From a virus: a DNA stretch of 63,746 nucleotides. The stretch is taken from IMG/VR virus record IMGVR_UViG_3300027985_000695, positions 1 to 63,746 of that record; one strand, given 5' to 3'. The translations under genes and the position numbers were made by a program. Position 1 is the first letter of the stretch; each line of letters starts with the position of its first letter. Below are positions 50,681 to 58,075 of the stretch, piece after piece. The notes beneath the pieces are model-generated. The model was not told where the DNA came from. It saw only the letters and a list, made by a program, of their open reading frames with translations, and did no database searches.

Positions 50681-51018
50681 GGCATGGGCGCGCCCTGGAA
50701 AACGCCTTAAAAGGGCTTTTTCTGGCGGGGTTCATTGCCGTTCGCGTGAGCGCCTACGCGCCCGATCCGCGCTGCGGTCAAGGAGATTACCGGGTCGGCG
50801 CGCTCGGCTTTGAAATCAGGGCCGGAAAGACGGTGGCGGTGTCGCGTGACCTCAAGGAATTGCTCGGAAGGGAGATTCTCCTTGAGGGGTACGGATGGCG
50901 GTTCGTCAACGACCTCATGGCGCCGAGGTTCGAGAAAAGCGTCGATGTGGTGAGAGATGATTATGGCCAGGCGCTTGACCACGGAGTCGTGAAGTCGAGA
51001 ATCCTCGATGTGAATTGA
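50674..51018 (+). CDS. 3D-domain (double-psi beta-barrel) protein, possible murein-active enzyme
   Basis: A 114-residue protein. A hydrophobic start (LKGLFLAGFIAVRVSAYAP) is followed by a barrel in which three Asp are placed as in 3D-domain proteins: after VSAYAPDPRCGQG, AVSRDLKELLGREILLEGYG and then DYGQALDHGVVKSRILDV. Family members act on peptidoglycan as MltA-type lytic transglycosylases or entry enzymes. It lies at the end of the replication block rather than the lysis block, which is odd. Start overlaps the nuclease by seven bases. Confidence 0.7.
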   Translation: MLGHGRALENALKGLFLAGFIAVRVSAYAPDPRCGQGDYRVGALGFEIRAGKTVAVSRDLKELLGREILLEGYGWRFVNDLMAPRFEKSVDVVRDDYGQALDHGVVKSRILDVN

Positions 51019-51021
51019 CGC

Positions 51022-51051
51022 AAAAAAGGCGGCCTCGGTGGGCCGCCCTTT
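51022..51051. terminator. Intrinsic terminator between convergent operons
   Basis: GGCGGCC and GGCCGCC form a 7-bp stem with a 6-base loop. An A run (51022-51027) supplies a U run on the - strand, giving a strong leftward terminator; on the + strand CTTTC follows, giving a weaker one. Confidence 0.8.
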
Positions 51052-51054
51052 CGC

Positions 51055-51330
51055 TTACAGGTTCAAAGCGTCGGCGAGAGCTCGCGGAGGCGCTTTAGAG
51101 ACCTCGCGCTTGTACGCCTTGCGCGCTTCGGAGAGGGTATAAAACGTCTCCCAGAGAAGACGCTTGCCCTCGTTGTGGTCGTATGCGCTGACGTTGTAAT
51201 GCTGCGTTCCGCAATACTGCCAGAGGCGAACAACGACGCCGTCGCGCTCGAAACGCTCTTCATATCCGCACATCAGGGCATACGGAGTAAGCCATCCGTC
51301 GGTCGTCTTGAAGCGGGTCGATGATGCCAT
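51055..51330 (-). CDS. Small unknown protein
   Basis: A 91-residue protein; ATG 51330 has GGAGGATG upstream. Contains a W-rich start (FKTTDGWLTPYALMCGYEER) and a basic C-terminus (EARKAYKREVSKAPPRALAD). Last gene of a leftward early operon, before a terminator. No family recognised. Confidence 0.55.
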   Translation of the reverse strand: MASSTRFKTTDGWLTPYALMCGYEERFERDGVVVRLWQYCGTQHYNVSAYDHNEGKRLLWETFYTLSEARKAYKREVSKAPPRALADALNL

Positions 51331-51331
51331 A

Positions 51332-51787
51332 TCATCCTCCGTGGCGGGCCGCGTCTTCAGCCATGAAGCGCTCCTGCGCCTCTTCTTCGGCCATCTCGGC
51401 GTTGGCCTCGATCCAGCCGTTATGCCATTTGTCGGACTCGTGCGTGCCATTCTTGTAGATGCATGCGTTCATGGTCTTACCGAGAGTCCTGGCATCAAAG
51501 CCCTCGTTGAAGAACTCCTCGTCGCGCCTTTCATGCACGACCGTGTTGACGTGCTCTTCAAGGGCGAAAGACTCGCGCGAGCACACATCCTGCTTGAAGC
51601 CGATGAGAACATGCGTCGTGCAGCGCATCTTGTCGTCGTACTGGCGAATGCGCACGACGCCGGTGAGGAAGGCGCTGATCGGACCTTCTTCAATTGGTTG
51701 TGGAACGAGGTTGATGCCGTGAAGGTTCACGCCGCTTGAAACGGTGTGAGACACCATAATGGGCTGCCCGATGTAGTATCTACGCAT
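51332..51787 (-). CDS. Unknown early protein
   Basis: A 151-residue protein. A beta-rich first half (YYIGQPIMVSHTVSSGVNLH) is followed by a helical, acidic C-terminus (EANAEMAEEEAQERFMAEDA) containing DKWHNGW. It starts 8 bases inside the gene before it. No family recognised. Confidence 0.55.
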   Translation of the reverse strand: MRRYYIGQPIMVSHTVSSGVNLHGINLVPQPIEEGPISAFLTGVVRIRQYDDKMRCTTHVLIGFKQDVCSRESFALEEHVNTVVHERRDEEFFNEGFDARTLGKTMNACIYKNGTHESDKWHNGWIEANAEMAEEEAQERFMAEDAARHGG

Positions 51788-52052
51788 CTTTGATGACCTC
51801 CTTCTCTTTGATGAACTCGCGCATGGTGAAGTGTTCGGGGCTGTTGAAGTTGCGGCGGATACATACTACGTCCATAAAGCGCGGGAAATGCTCAGAGGAC
51901 TGGTTGACGCGCTTTCCGCCGGTTACGGTGAAGTCGCCATCCTGCGACGCAAGCTTCACGACAAAGTAGCTTTCAACGCCGTTATGAAGGCACTTCACCA
52001 GCTCATGGGTGACGTTTACGCGCATTCCGATGTGAAGTTCTATCTTTTCCAT
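51780..52052 (-). CDS. Small beta-rich early protein
   Basis: A 90-residue protein; I chose ATG 52052, which has GGAGG nine bases upstream; ATG 52061 lies too close to that site. Strands such as ELHIGMRVNVTHELVKCL and VESYFVVKLASQDGDFTVTG suggest a small beta barrel. No family recognised. Confidence 0.5.
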   Translation of the reverse strand: MEKIELHIGMRVNVTHELVKCLHNGVESYFVVKLASQDGDFTVTGGKRVNQSSEHFPRFMDVVCIRRNFNSPEHFTMREFIKEKEVIKDA

Positions 52053-52053
52053 G

Positions 52054-52677
52054 CTATTCATCCTCCCATATCCCGATGCAAGCGGGATCGTCAGGGTGTA
52101 CGCCGTAGGAATATCCATGCGGCAGATATGCGTTTATTGCTTCTTCGAGCTCCTGCATGATGCTTGAAGCAACCTCGGGGTCGCATTTGTCGCAGTTGCA
52201 GCACTCGTAGGCGTCATCAGTCAGAGACTCGTAGCGGCCTACGCAGTCGATGCTGTCGAGGTACACTGCGACCTTGCGCATGACGTCGCTGACCTTGCAC
52301 GTACCATCGGAGAGAATGCGCGGCGAGAAGTCCTGGCAGTCAAGCTTGATGTGTTCTTCCCCCTTGCCCCAGTTGAGCATCATCGCAACCGCGACGCCGC
52401 TGTTGCCGAGCATGTAAAGCGCAACTGATCGGTGGAAGATGCTGCTTGCGACATTGTTGTATCCGAACTTGAGGAACCTGCCGTCGTGATGGCCGATGAG
52501 TTTGTATATCCGACGTTGGTTGAAGAGGTCGGCTATGATGAACGCGCCGTCAAGCGCTTCGGCCGAGTCATATATGTGCTGATGAAAGCTGCCGTAGCCG
52601 CCGCTCACTGCTGCGACGTCTCGCTCATGTTCCGGCCGACGACTGAAGTAGGCATAAAAGTCATTTTCAATGTTCAT
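52054..52677 (-). CDS. Unknown protein with Cys cluster
   Basis: A 207-residue protein; ATG 52677 follows TTAGGGGAT. The sequence has an N-terminal segment with aromatic residues (ENDFYAYFSRRPEHERD), a helical middle and AYECCNCDKCDPE near residue 165, a possible metal site. Function unknown. Confidence 0.55.
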   Translation of the reverse strand: MNIENDFYAYFSRRPEHERDVAAVSGGYGSFHQHIYDSAEALDGAFIIADLFNQRRIYKLIGHHDGRFLKFGYNNVASSIFHRSVALYMLGNSGVAVAMMLNWGKGEEHIKLDCQDFSPRILSDGTCKVSDVMRKVAVYLDSIDCVGRYESLTDDAYECCNCDKCDPEVASSIMQELEEAINAYLPHGYSYGVHPDDPACIGIWEDE

Positions 52678-52678
52678 G

Positions 52679-52897
52679 CTATCCCCTAACTTTGAGCTTA
52701 CTGTTGCTGTCGTACTCCTGCCCGCGCCCCTGCCCGAGCGGCCCGCGTCCGTAGATGCGGTAGCACTTGGCGCACATAAGCGCCCAAGGGCCATGAATCG
52801 TAGCCGCATCAAAGAACGTTTTCCCGCACTTTGTGGAGTCCTTATGGCAAAAGTTGCATTCCGTTGAACTGAGCCACTTGACCGTCCGTTGCGTCAT
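52679..52897 (-). CDS. Small zinc-ribbon protein
   Basis: A 72-residue protein; ATG 52897 follows GGGGGAGAAC, which is part of a CCACAGGGG motif copy (52904-52912). Two knuckles, ECNFCHKD and MCAKCYRI, with the phrase FFDAATIHGPWALMC between them: this pattern is found in a common small phage zinc-ribbon family. Function unknown. Confidence 0.6.
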   Translation of the reverse strand: MTQRTVKWLSSTECNFCHKDSTKCGKTFFDAATIHGPWALMCAKCYRIYGRGPLGQGRGQEYDSNSKLKVRG

Positions 52898-52992
52898 GTT
52901 CTCCCCCTGTGGTCGCAAGGATTTACAAAGAATAAGTGATGACGGATCGCGCCTGGCGTCGGCGATGTTGTGACATCGCGGACGCAGGGCGC

Positions 52993-53015
52993 AAAAAAAG
53001 CCCCTTGCGGGGCTT
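52993..53015 (-). terminator. Intrinsic leftward terminator
   Basis: AAGCCCC and GGGGCTT close a TTGC loop; on the - strand seven T residues follow directly (from the A run 52993-52999). It ends transcription after the 66-residue gene. Confidence 0.85.
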
Positions 53016-53025
53016 CGGCTTGGGG

Positions 53026-53226
53026 CTAGTACGGCAATTCCGTTTCATGGCCCCACAGAATGGCGCGCACTTGGCGCTGTTGCAGTTGGTCCTTGGTAAA
53101 GCGGGCTTCATCGTCGCGGGCTTGCGCGAACTTCTGTTGAAGCCTGATTGCGGTGTCGCGGCGGCGCGCAAGCGCCATGTAGCCGTGATCGTTGCCGTTG
53201 CCGTTGCTGGTGCTAGGGAATGCCAT
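53026..53226 (-). CDS. Small helical protein
   Basis: A 66-residue protein; I chose ATG 53226 because GGAGG lies five bases upstream. After an Asn/Gly/Ser-rich start it becomes a charged helix (LARRRDTAIRLQQKFAQARD). It has its own upstream and downstream terminators, so it may be a separate short transcript. No family recognised. Confidence 0.5.
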   Translation of the reverse strand: MAFPSTSNGNGNDHGYMALARRRDTAIRLQQKFAQARDDEARFTKDQLQQRQVRAILWGHETELPY

Positions 53227-53260
53227 AGCAACCTCCATGCTGTAGGTTTAAGCGCATTGA

Positions 53261-53289
53261 AAGCCCCGAACCTTAGAGGCTCGGGGCTT
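53261..53289 (-). terminator. Hairpin terminator candidate, leftward
   Basis: AAGCCCCGA (53261-53269) pairs with TCGGGGCTT (53281-53289), with a CCT/AGG pairing in the loop; on the - strand TTTC follows. It lies just downstream of the 109-residue gene. Confidence 0.65.
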
Positions 53290-53301
53290 GTATGCGCCTT
53301 C

Positions 53302-53631
53302 CTACTTCAGCGCGTCGGCGAGGGAGTTCGAGGCGCGGGCCGCGCCCTCGATGGGTTCGATGCCAAGCTTGGCGAACATGGCGCGCAGGGCCAGGATGGC
53401 GGCCTCGCTCTGGCTCGCGCCGAACTTCGCCGTCACTTGCGAGAGGCAATTCACGTCGCCCGCGGCCATACCGCGAACCGAAAGCACGTATTCGCCCTTT
53501 TTCTCGCCCTCGCTCATCGCGATGGCGTTGAGCTCGGTCGTGCCGTAGTTGGCGCCCTTGGAGAGCTTGACGTCTTTGGGGGTCTCGACGGCGGGGGTGT
53601 TGGCCTTGGGGGTGTTTTCGGGCTTGCTCAT
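53302..53631 (-). CDS. Unknown protein with conserved-looking Gly/Ser core
   Basis: A 109-residue protein; ATG 53631 has AAGGAGC upstream. The first 30 residues are Lys/Pro/Thr-rich and flexible; the rest (NYGTTELNAIAMSEGEKKGE; VRGMAAGDVNCLSQVTAKFG; EAAILALRAMFAKLG) has a mixed alpha/beta pattern. It is the first gene left of the large non-coding region, so probably driven from it. No family recognised. Confidence 0.55.
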   Translation of the reverse strand: MSKPENTPKANTPAVETPKDVKLSKGANYGTTELNAIAMSEGEKKGEYVLSVRGMAAGDVNCLSQVTAKFGASQSEAAILALRAMFAKLGIEPIEGAARASNSLADALK

Positions 53632-53942
53632 GGTAGCTCCTTCCCGCTTGGCGGGGGTTGGGGTTGCGGGCCATTTCGGCCTCTCCAATACGCCTTAACT
53701 GTTAATTGCCTTATACCATCGGGCGCGCTTCATGTATACATCTTTTTTCGCTTTTTCAAAGATTTTTAGTGAACTATTTCGCGGGGTTACAAAATACTTT
53801 CGGCCCATTTCCTCCTCATGTTTTGGCACAAGCGGCCCGCATCCCCGCAGCATGCGGTCAATGATTTCAGGTGCTTAGCCTCCGCGTCACGCCGCAGCGC
53901 TTCAGTGGCACGATTCGTGCTCTAATCGGGTAGTCTATCTTC

Positions 53943-54008
53943 AGCCGCTCACTAGGCCACACTGTAAGCCACACTCGCGGCCACACTGTAAGCCGCTCAC
54001 TAGGCCAC
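53943..54008 (+). repeat. Interleaved 18-base and 16-base direct repeats
   Basis: AGCCGCTCACTAGGCCAC occurs at 53943-53960 and 53991-54008. GGCCACACTGTAAGCC occurs at 53955-53970 and 53979-53994. The copies are exact and overlap each other, giving a compact repeat cluster in the gene-free region. Confidence 0.9.
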
Positions 54009-54048
54009 GCGGGAACGGGGCGATGGCGCGCCGCCACTCGCGCACCAT

Positions 54049-54125
54049 GCAGCCGGCGCGCCTTGCCGACCAGAGCCTGGCGCTTCGCCTCGCCGACCCT
54101 GCGCGGCCACGCAGCCGGCGCGCCT
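54049..54125 (+). repeat. 15-base direct repeat containing a GGCGCGCC palindrome
   Basis: GCAGCCGGCGCGCCT occurs at 54049-54063 and again at 54111-54125, spaced 62 bases start to start, about six DNA turns, which would put both copies on the same face of the helix. Confidence 0.85.
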
Positions 54126-54618
54126 CGCCCGATGCAGCTGCGCGGCAACGTGGTCAGGCCGGGAAGCGAGCCGCCATCGCCATTCGCTTCGCTCATGGGG
54201 GCGGAGGCGCTGCGCGCCAAAGGTGCGCCTTCGGCGCGATCATCGAAGCCTGAAAGGCAGTGAAGGACGCGCTTCGCGCGGTCTCCATAGCCCCCCGAAC
54301 CCCGGTCCTCCTTTGGAGTCCCGGCGTTCGGCCCCCTCATACCCTCGCTGGCGCTCGGCTTGGGGGGCGCTTTATCCAAACCGCCCAGTGACCGCGCCCC
54401 CTCCCTTTTTTGGAGTCCCGCCCGCCCCCTCCGTTCTCGCGCATTTTCGGCCTTCCCCGCGTACCAAGGTTCAAAAAATTTTCAAACGTGCGAAAAAACG
54501 GCCTCCTGGCCGCAAATTCGCCTACCTCCCCGCCCGAAAAAGCCTTGCTTTCCGGCCCGCCCTTTGGTATTCTGATTTTGCTCATGGGATTGGCGCTCGT
54601 CGCCTCATCTCGCTCCGG

Positions 54619-54652
54619 CAGGGCGCCGTGTGACCTCGCGGCGCCCTGTTTG
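54619..54652 (+). terminator. Terminator-like hairpin before the rightward packaging block
   Basis: CAGGGCGCCG (54619-54628) pairs perfectly with CGGCGCCCTG (54639-54648), then GTTTG-like T residues follow. No protein gene ends here on the + strand, which suggests that the region upstream is transcribed as non-coding RNA. Confidence 0.55.
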
Positions 54653-54684
54653 CGTCTTTCGCCCCCGTGTGGTATCGCGCTCCC

Positions 54685-55110
54685 ATGAGCGAGGCTCTCA
54701 TCATAGGTTGCGGCCCAACGCTGCGCAGCGACTTGGCGCATTTGAACGCCGAGCGCATCTACTATCCTGCGTCCGCCATTTTCCTTGTGAACGATGCGGT
54801 CGGCTACTATCCCGGTCCCGCATATCACGCCGTATCTTATCACTGGAACAGGCTCGGCTGTCTTCTGACGCTGCGTCATTTCCGCAAATATCCCAAGATT
54901 CGCAACATCCACGGCCTGAGTCCTTCCTCCGACGACGCGTGCGATTTCATAACGACGAGATGGCCGTGGCGCCCGGACAAGCCGTCGAACAGCGGCGGTT
55001 TTGCAGCCTGGATAGCGGGCCGACTCGGGTACGAAAGCGTGTATCTGTGCGGCTTCGGAGGCCAGGGACATTTTTATGACCTCCCCTCCTTGACCTCTCA
55101 GTGTAGATAG
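54685..55110 (+). CDS. Rossmann-like phage protein of unknown function
   Basis: A 141-residue protein; ATG 54685. It begins EALIIGCGPTLRSDLAHL, a glycine-rich nucleotide-binding-type turn, and later has NSGGFAAWIAGRLGYESVYL and LCGFGG. This resembles small sugar- or nucleotide-related Rossmann proteins found near phage terminase genes. No ribosome site is obvious, which is unusual here. It ends 26 bases before the small terminase gene. Confidence 0.55.
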   Translation: MSEALIIGCGPTLRSDLAHLNAERIYYPASAIFLVNDAVGYYPGPAYHAVSYHWNRLGCLLTLRHFRKYPKIRNIHGLSPSSDDACDFITTRWPWRPDKPSNSGGFAAWIAGRLGYESVYLCGFGGQGHFYDLPSLTSQCR

Positions 55111-55136
55111 GAGTATATACCAAAAAAGGACAAGAG

Positions 55137-55991
55137 ATGGCAGACCTTTCAAAAGTAGCAAGCACATCGTATGTAGTCACTCCTATTGAAGTGATGAAGC
55201 ATATTGTTGCGGATGAACTCAAGATTAAGCCTGAAGAGGTTGATGTCGGAGAGTTCCCTGAGTTCATGCCTATTGAAGATTTCAAGGAGTTGCACGATAA
55301 GCACAGAAAGCGCGTACAGCGACTCATCAAGGAGGCGGTAGCCAACGAGTACGAGAACGGCGTGCTGCCTGTCCACATCATCGCATACGCCTACGGCATG
55401 AACACCAAGAACGTATACGGCGCTATCCGCGCCTGTGGCGTCGAGGCCCGCAAGACATGTGATGCGCTGAAGGACAGGGTGTCTCGCAGGGCCGAGTTGT
55501 ACGGTCAGCATAACGACCACCTCGCGCAGTTGCGTCGCAACCACCCGATGAACGAGGGTCAGGAACTCGCGGTTGATCGTGGTGGCCTGACAGCCCCTGC
55601 CATGATGGAGGCGGCTGAGATGGATGCTTCTGACGTCATAACGTCGCATCGCAAGATTCTCGGCAGGCTCAGGGGCATAGCGAGCCGTATGATTGAGAAG
55701 ATGGAGACTCCGCACCGCTACGGCATGACCGAGTGCGACCTAAATGAGCGCTTCAAGATCGTGACGTCCGGCCTCGCCCGCCTCATCCTTCTTGAGCGTC
55801 AGGCGCATGGACTGGACTCCGGCATACATGATGAGACTGAGCCTGCGCGTTTCGAGATCGTGTTCAACAACATGGCCGACGGCAAGATGCAAAGCGCCAG
55901 CGTAAGGCAGCAGCAGATAATCGACGTTGACGCAGAGGAAGACTGCAAGGAGATGAGCATCCCTGAAGTGCAGTTTGGTAGGCAAACCTAA
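55137..55991 (+). CDS. Terminase small subunit candidate
   Basis: A 284-residue protein with AAGAG before the ATG. A central helical DNA-binding-like part (VHIIAYAYGMNTKNVYGAIR) fits the HTH of small terminases, and the end (NERFKIVTSGLARLILLERQAHGLDSG) matches the oligomerisation helix common in small subunits that precede Terminase_6-type large subunits. The large subunit gene is 2 kb downstream, with a nuclease and zinc proteins between, so the assignment is by pattern and context. Confidence 0.6.
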   Translation: MADLSKVASTSYVVTPIEVMKHIVADELKIKPEEVDVGEFPEFMPIEDFKELHDKHRKRVQRLIKEAVANEYENGVLPVHIIAYAYGMNTKNVYGAIRACGVEARKTCDALKDRVSRRAELYGQHNDHLAQLRRNHPMNEGQELAVDRGGLTAPAMMEAAEMDASDVITSHRKILGRLRGIASRMIEKMETPHRYGMTECDLNERFKIVTSGLARLILLERQAHGLDSGIHDETEPARFEIVFNNMADGKMQSASVRQQQIIDVDAEEDCKEMSIPEVQFGRQT

Positions 55992-56002
55992 AAGGAGCGA
56001 GC

Positions 56003-56524
56003 ATGTTCTACTGTCCAAGTTGCAAAGAGTTGAACGACGAAAGGCTTGTCGGCGTTGTTAAGGGAATACCGAGCGACCTTGACCCTCTCGGCATGCATGA
56101 GACGTATGTGTGCAACAAGTGCAAGAAAAAAATCGAGTACATGCATGAGACGACGACTGAGTATCGTCATGCAGCCAAGCAGGTTCACTGCTGCATGTGC
56201 AGGCACAGCGATGGCGACATCATAATGGTTAACCTTGACTTCTTGCGCAATGGCAACATCCACCGCTTCGAGCAGGAAGACAGCAATGGGAACGTGTACG
56301 AGGTCAAGATGACGGGTATCCGTCATTCCGACTTACCACGCGTTCTGTTGACGTGCCGTCGTTTCCCGCCGCGAGACGGTAAGCATGTCGAGGTAGACGG
56401 CATGGATCATTGCGGTGAGTTTGACAGGAGCGAGGTGAAAACGCGGGCCTTTGCGAAGGACGCCGTTGAAAAATATCTGGAATGGAAAAAGAAAGGAGCG
56501 AGCGATGAAAATTCTGTTCGGTGA
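56003..56524 (+). CDS. Zinc-ribbon protein
   Basis: A 173-residue protein using the AAAGGAGCGAGC ribosome site. Three knuckles: MFYCPSCKEL at the start, YVCNKCKKK and HCCMCRHS. The C-terminal 70 residues are charged (DAVEKYLEWKKK) and overlap the exonuclease start by 20 bases. Function unknown. Confidence 0.6.
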   Translation: MFYCPSCKELNDERLVGVVKGIPSDLDPLGMHETYVCNKCKKKIEYMHETTTEYRHAAKQVHCCMCRHSDGDIIMVNLDFLRNGNIHRFEQEDSNGNVYEVKMTGIRHSDLPRVLLTCRRFPPRDGKHVEVDGMDHCGEFDRSEVKTRAFAKDAVEKYLEWKKKGASDENSVR

Positions 56525-57194
56525 CACCGAGACTACCGGCGTGTCGGAGGAGCGCAACTGCATTCACCAGTTTGCTGGAATCATCGACAACTTGAGTCCC
56601 CATGATGGAGAGTTGACTCACATGGACTCTATGGTTGTCGAGATGCGTCCGCATGAGAACGCCATCGTCGAAGCCGAGGCATTGGCCGTTTCCGGCCTGG
56701 ACGTCGATGCGGTAATGAATCGCGACGTGACCTTCAACATGGGCATGAAGCGCATCCTCGCCTTCATGGACCGCCACGTAGACCGCTACAACAAGAGCGA
56801 CAAGCTGTGGTTCGTCGGCTACAACGGCAACTTCGACAAGAACATGATGTACTCCGGGTGCAAGCGCATCGGCTTCAAGTATCTCGGCAGTCTCATGTTC
56901 TGGCCGCCGATAGAGGTATCGAGCATGGCGGCCCTCATGCTTGGCCCTGACAGGCATTACATGACGAACTTCAAGCTGGCCTCTGTGGCCGCGCAGCTTG
57001 ACATCACCGAGGACAAGGTCCGCTCCGAGGCCGAGAAGATCGGCATAGAGCTTGGCGACGACCTGTACCATGACGCCATGTACGACACTCTCGTCACCCG
57101 CGAGATGTTCAAGATCGTCGCGGCCCCCTACCTGATCGCGCATAGCGCCACGCTGCATTCGCGCCAGGTTGAGCGGGCTGCGGTTCAGGGGTAG
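56505..57194 (+). CDS. DnaQ-like 3'-5' exonuclease (DEDD family)
   Basis: A 229-residue protein; ATG 56505 has AAAGGAGCGAGCG upstream. ExoI is LFGDTETTG near residue 5 (first Asp and Glu), ExoII is WFVGYNGNFDKNMMY near 105 (Asp), and ExoIII is YHDAMYDTLVTRE near 190 (His and Asp). All four catalytic acids and the general base are present, so it should be active. It may process DNA ends in recombination or break down host nucleic acid. It is not attached to a polymerase. Confidence 0.85.
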   Translation: MKILFGDTETTGVSEERNCIHQFAGIIDNLSPHDGELTHMDSMVVEMRPHENAIVEAEALAVSGLDVDAVMNRDVTFNMGMKRILAFMDRHVDRYNKSDKLWFVGYNGNFDKNMMYSGCKRIGFKYLGSLMFWPPIEVSSMAALMLGPDRHYMTNFKLASVAAQLDITEDKVRSEAEKIGIELGDDLYHDAMYDTLVTREMFKIVAAPYLIAHSATLHSRQVERAAVQG

Positions 57195-57196
57195 CC

Positions 57197-57316
57197 ATGT
57201 ACATCACGATTGACGTATGGATGCCGTGTGCCCAAGCGACGCATGCGGCGTCAACTCAATATGAAAGCAACGCCGTGATACCGCGCGCCAAGGGGGTGCG
57301 TATGGGTAACAGGTAG
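57197..57316 (+). CDS. Possible 39-residue protein
   Basis: A short frame that begins two bases after the exonuclease stop and ends before a terminator-like hairpin. The ribosome site is weak and the product has no clear feature apart from DVWMPCAQATHAAS. It may be real because of its position, but it could be chance. Confidence 0.25.
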   Translation: MYITIDVWMPCAQATHAASTQYESNAVIPRAKGVRMGNR

Positions 57317-57333
57317 GAGCAAACAAAGTCGCT

Positions 57334-57369
57334 GCGGCGTCGGGGCATGCTGTCCCGGCGCCGCTTTTC
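57334..57369 (+). terminator. Intrinsic terminator, rightward
   Basis: GCGGCG-T-CGGG pairs with CCCG-G-CGCCGC (11 bp with one G-U), followed by TTTTC. It would end or weaken the transcript of the small-terminase/exonuclease genes before the next gene. Confidence 0.75.
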
Positions 57370-57382
57370 AAAGGGGGTGACC

Positions 57383-57757
57383 ATGAGCAAGGTTGACATG
57401 CTGTACTACATGCGCGATGAGGCTGTGAGAAAAGAGAAACACATCTGGCTCGTCGTGAACTTGTCATATGAATCGTTTTATTCCCTGATGTGCTCCATCA
57501 CGGAAGACTTTCACAGGGCCGGGTACGCTCCGTGCCCTCCAATAGAGAAACGCGACAACGGCGACTTCAAGGTAATTGGTATGACGTTCAGACCTGTCGT
57601 CGCCGACATATACACCATGATTCGTAAGCTTAGGGGTTCTTCCCGGTATTATTGCGGCGCACTGATTAATATGCCGCAGGATGACAAGCGCCTTTCAGAG
57701 ATACTCGCGTTGCTGAAGCAGTTCGACATTGAGCCATATTACATCAACGAGATATAA
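57383..57757 (+). CDS. Unknown small protein
   Basis: A 124-residue protein; ATG 57383 follows AAAGGGGG. Mixed alpha/beta pattern with aromatic residues (SKVDMLYYMRDEAVRKEKHI; NLSYESFYSLMCSITEDFHR). Lower G+C than its neighbours. No family recognised; it lies between the exonuclease and the terminase genes. Confidence 0.55.
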   Translation: MSKVDMLYYMRDEAVRKEKHIWLVVNLSYESFYSLMCSITEDFHRAGYAPCPPIEKRDNGDFKVIGMTFRPVVADIYTMIRKLRGSSRYYCGALINMPQDDKRLSEILALLKQFDIEPYYINEI

Positions 57758-57769
57758 AGGAGTAGCAAC

Positions 57770-58075
57770 ATGTGCGAAGAGAAGAGTTGCGATGAACCGC
57801 AGGAATGCTGCGAGGACGCCCGCGCCGTCGAGCGCAGGAAGCTGCATGAGGCCGTCGCGAAGGCGTACTGCGATAAAGACCCCTGGAAACACCGCGCATC
57901 CGGCATGCGCTGCCAGACATGCATGTACTACGTCGCCAAGGCCGGCGCCCCTGTGTCGAGCGAGAAAGGCAGCTTCGGGCGCTGCCGCCGTCACGCTCCG
58001 ACGATGAACGGCTACCCCGCGTGCTTCGGAATGGACTGGTGCGGCGACCACAAACTCGACGAGAACAAGCTTTAG
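57770..58075 (+). CDS. Cys-rich protein upstream of the large terminase
   Basis: A 101-residue protein with AAAGGAG before the start. Cysteines cluster at the N-terminus (MCEEKSCDEPQECCED) and in RCQTCMYYV, GRCRRHAP and GMDWCGDH, in a layout often seen in small proteins just before phage large terminase genes. Its stop is directly followed by the terminase ATG. Confidence 0.6.
   Translation: MCEEKSCDEPQECCEDARAVERRKLHEAVAKAYCDKDPWKHRASGMRCQTCMYYVAKAGAPVSSEKGSFGRCRRHAPTMNGYPACFGMDWCGDHKLDENKL

Larger units (their letters stand above)
53632..54684. other. Gene-free kilobase with repeats and GC-rich hairpins
   Basis: No reading frame here has the codon pattern of the genes on either side; the longest frames are rich in Arg, Pro and Gly and lack ribosome sites. 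The left part (53690-53880) is AT-rich and may hold leftward promoters. The centre has direct repeats (listed separately), then a very GC-rich tract with purine/pyrimidine bias, a hairpin CGGCC-TCCT-GGCCG at 54499-54512 with a U run on the - strand, and a + strand hairpin near 54619. A gap of this size is exceptional in this genome; packaging site, second origin or a non-coding RNA are options. Confidence 0.6.

Noticed and set aside
53867-54379. 170-codon - strand frame in the gene-free region
   Set aside because: Arg/Pro/Trp repeat product arising from the direct repeats, no ribosome site, no codon bias of real genes.
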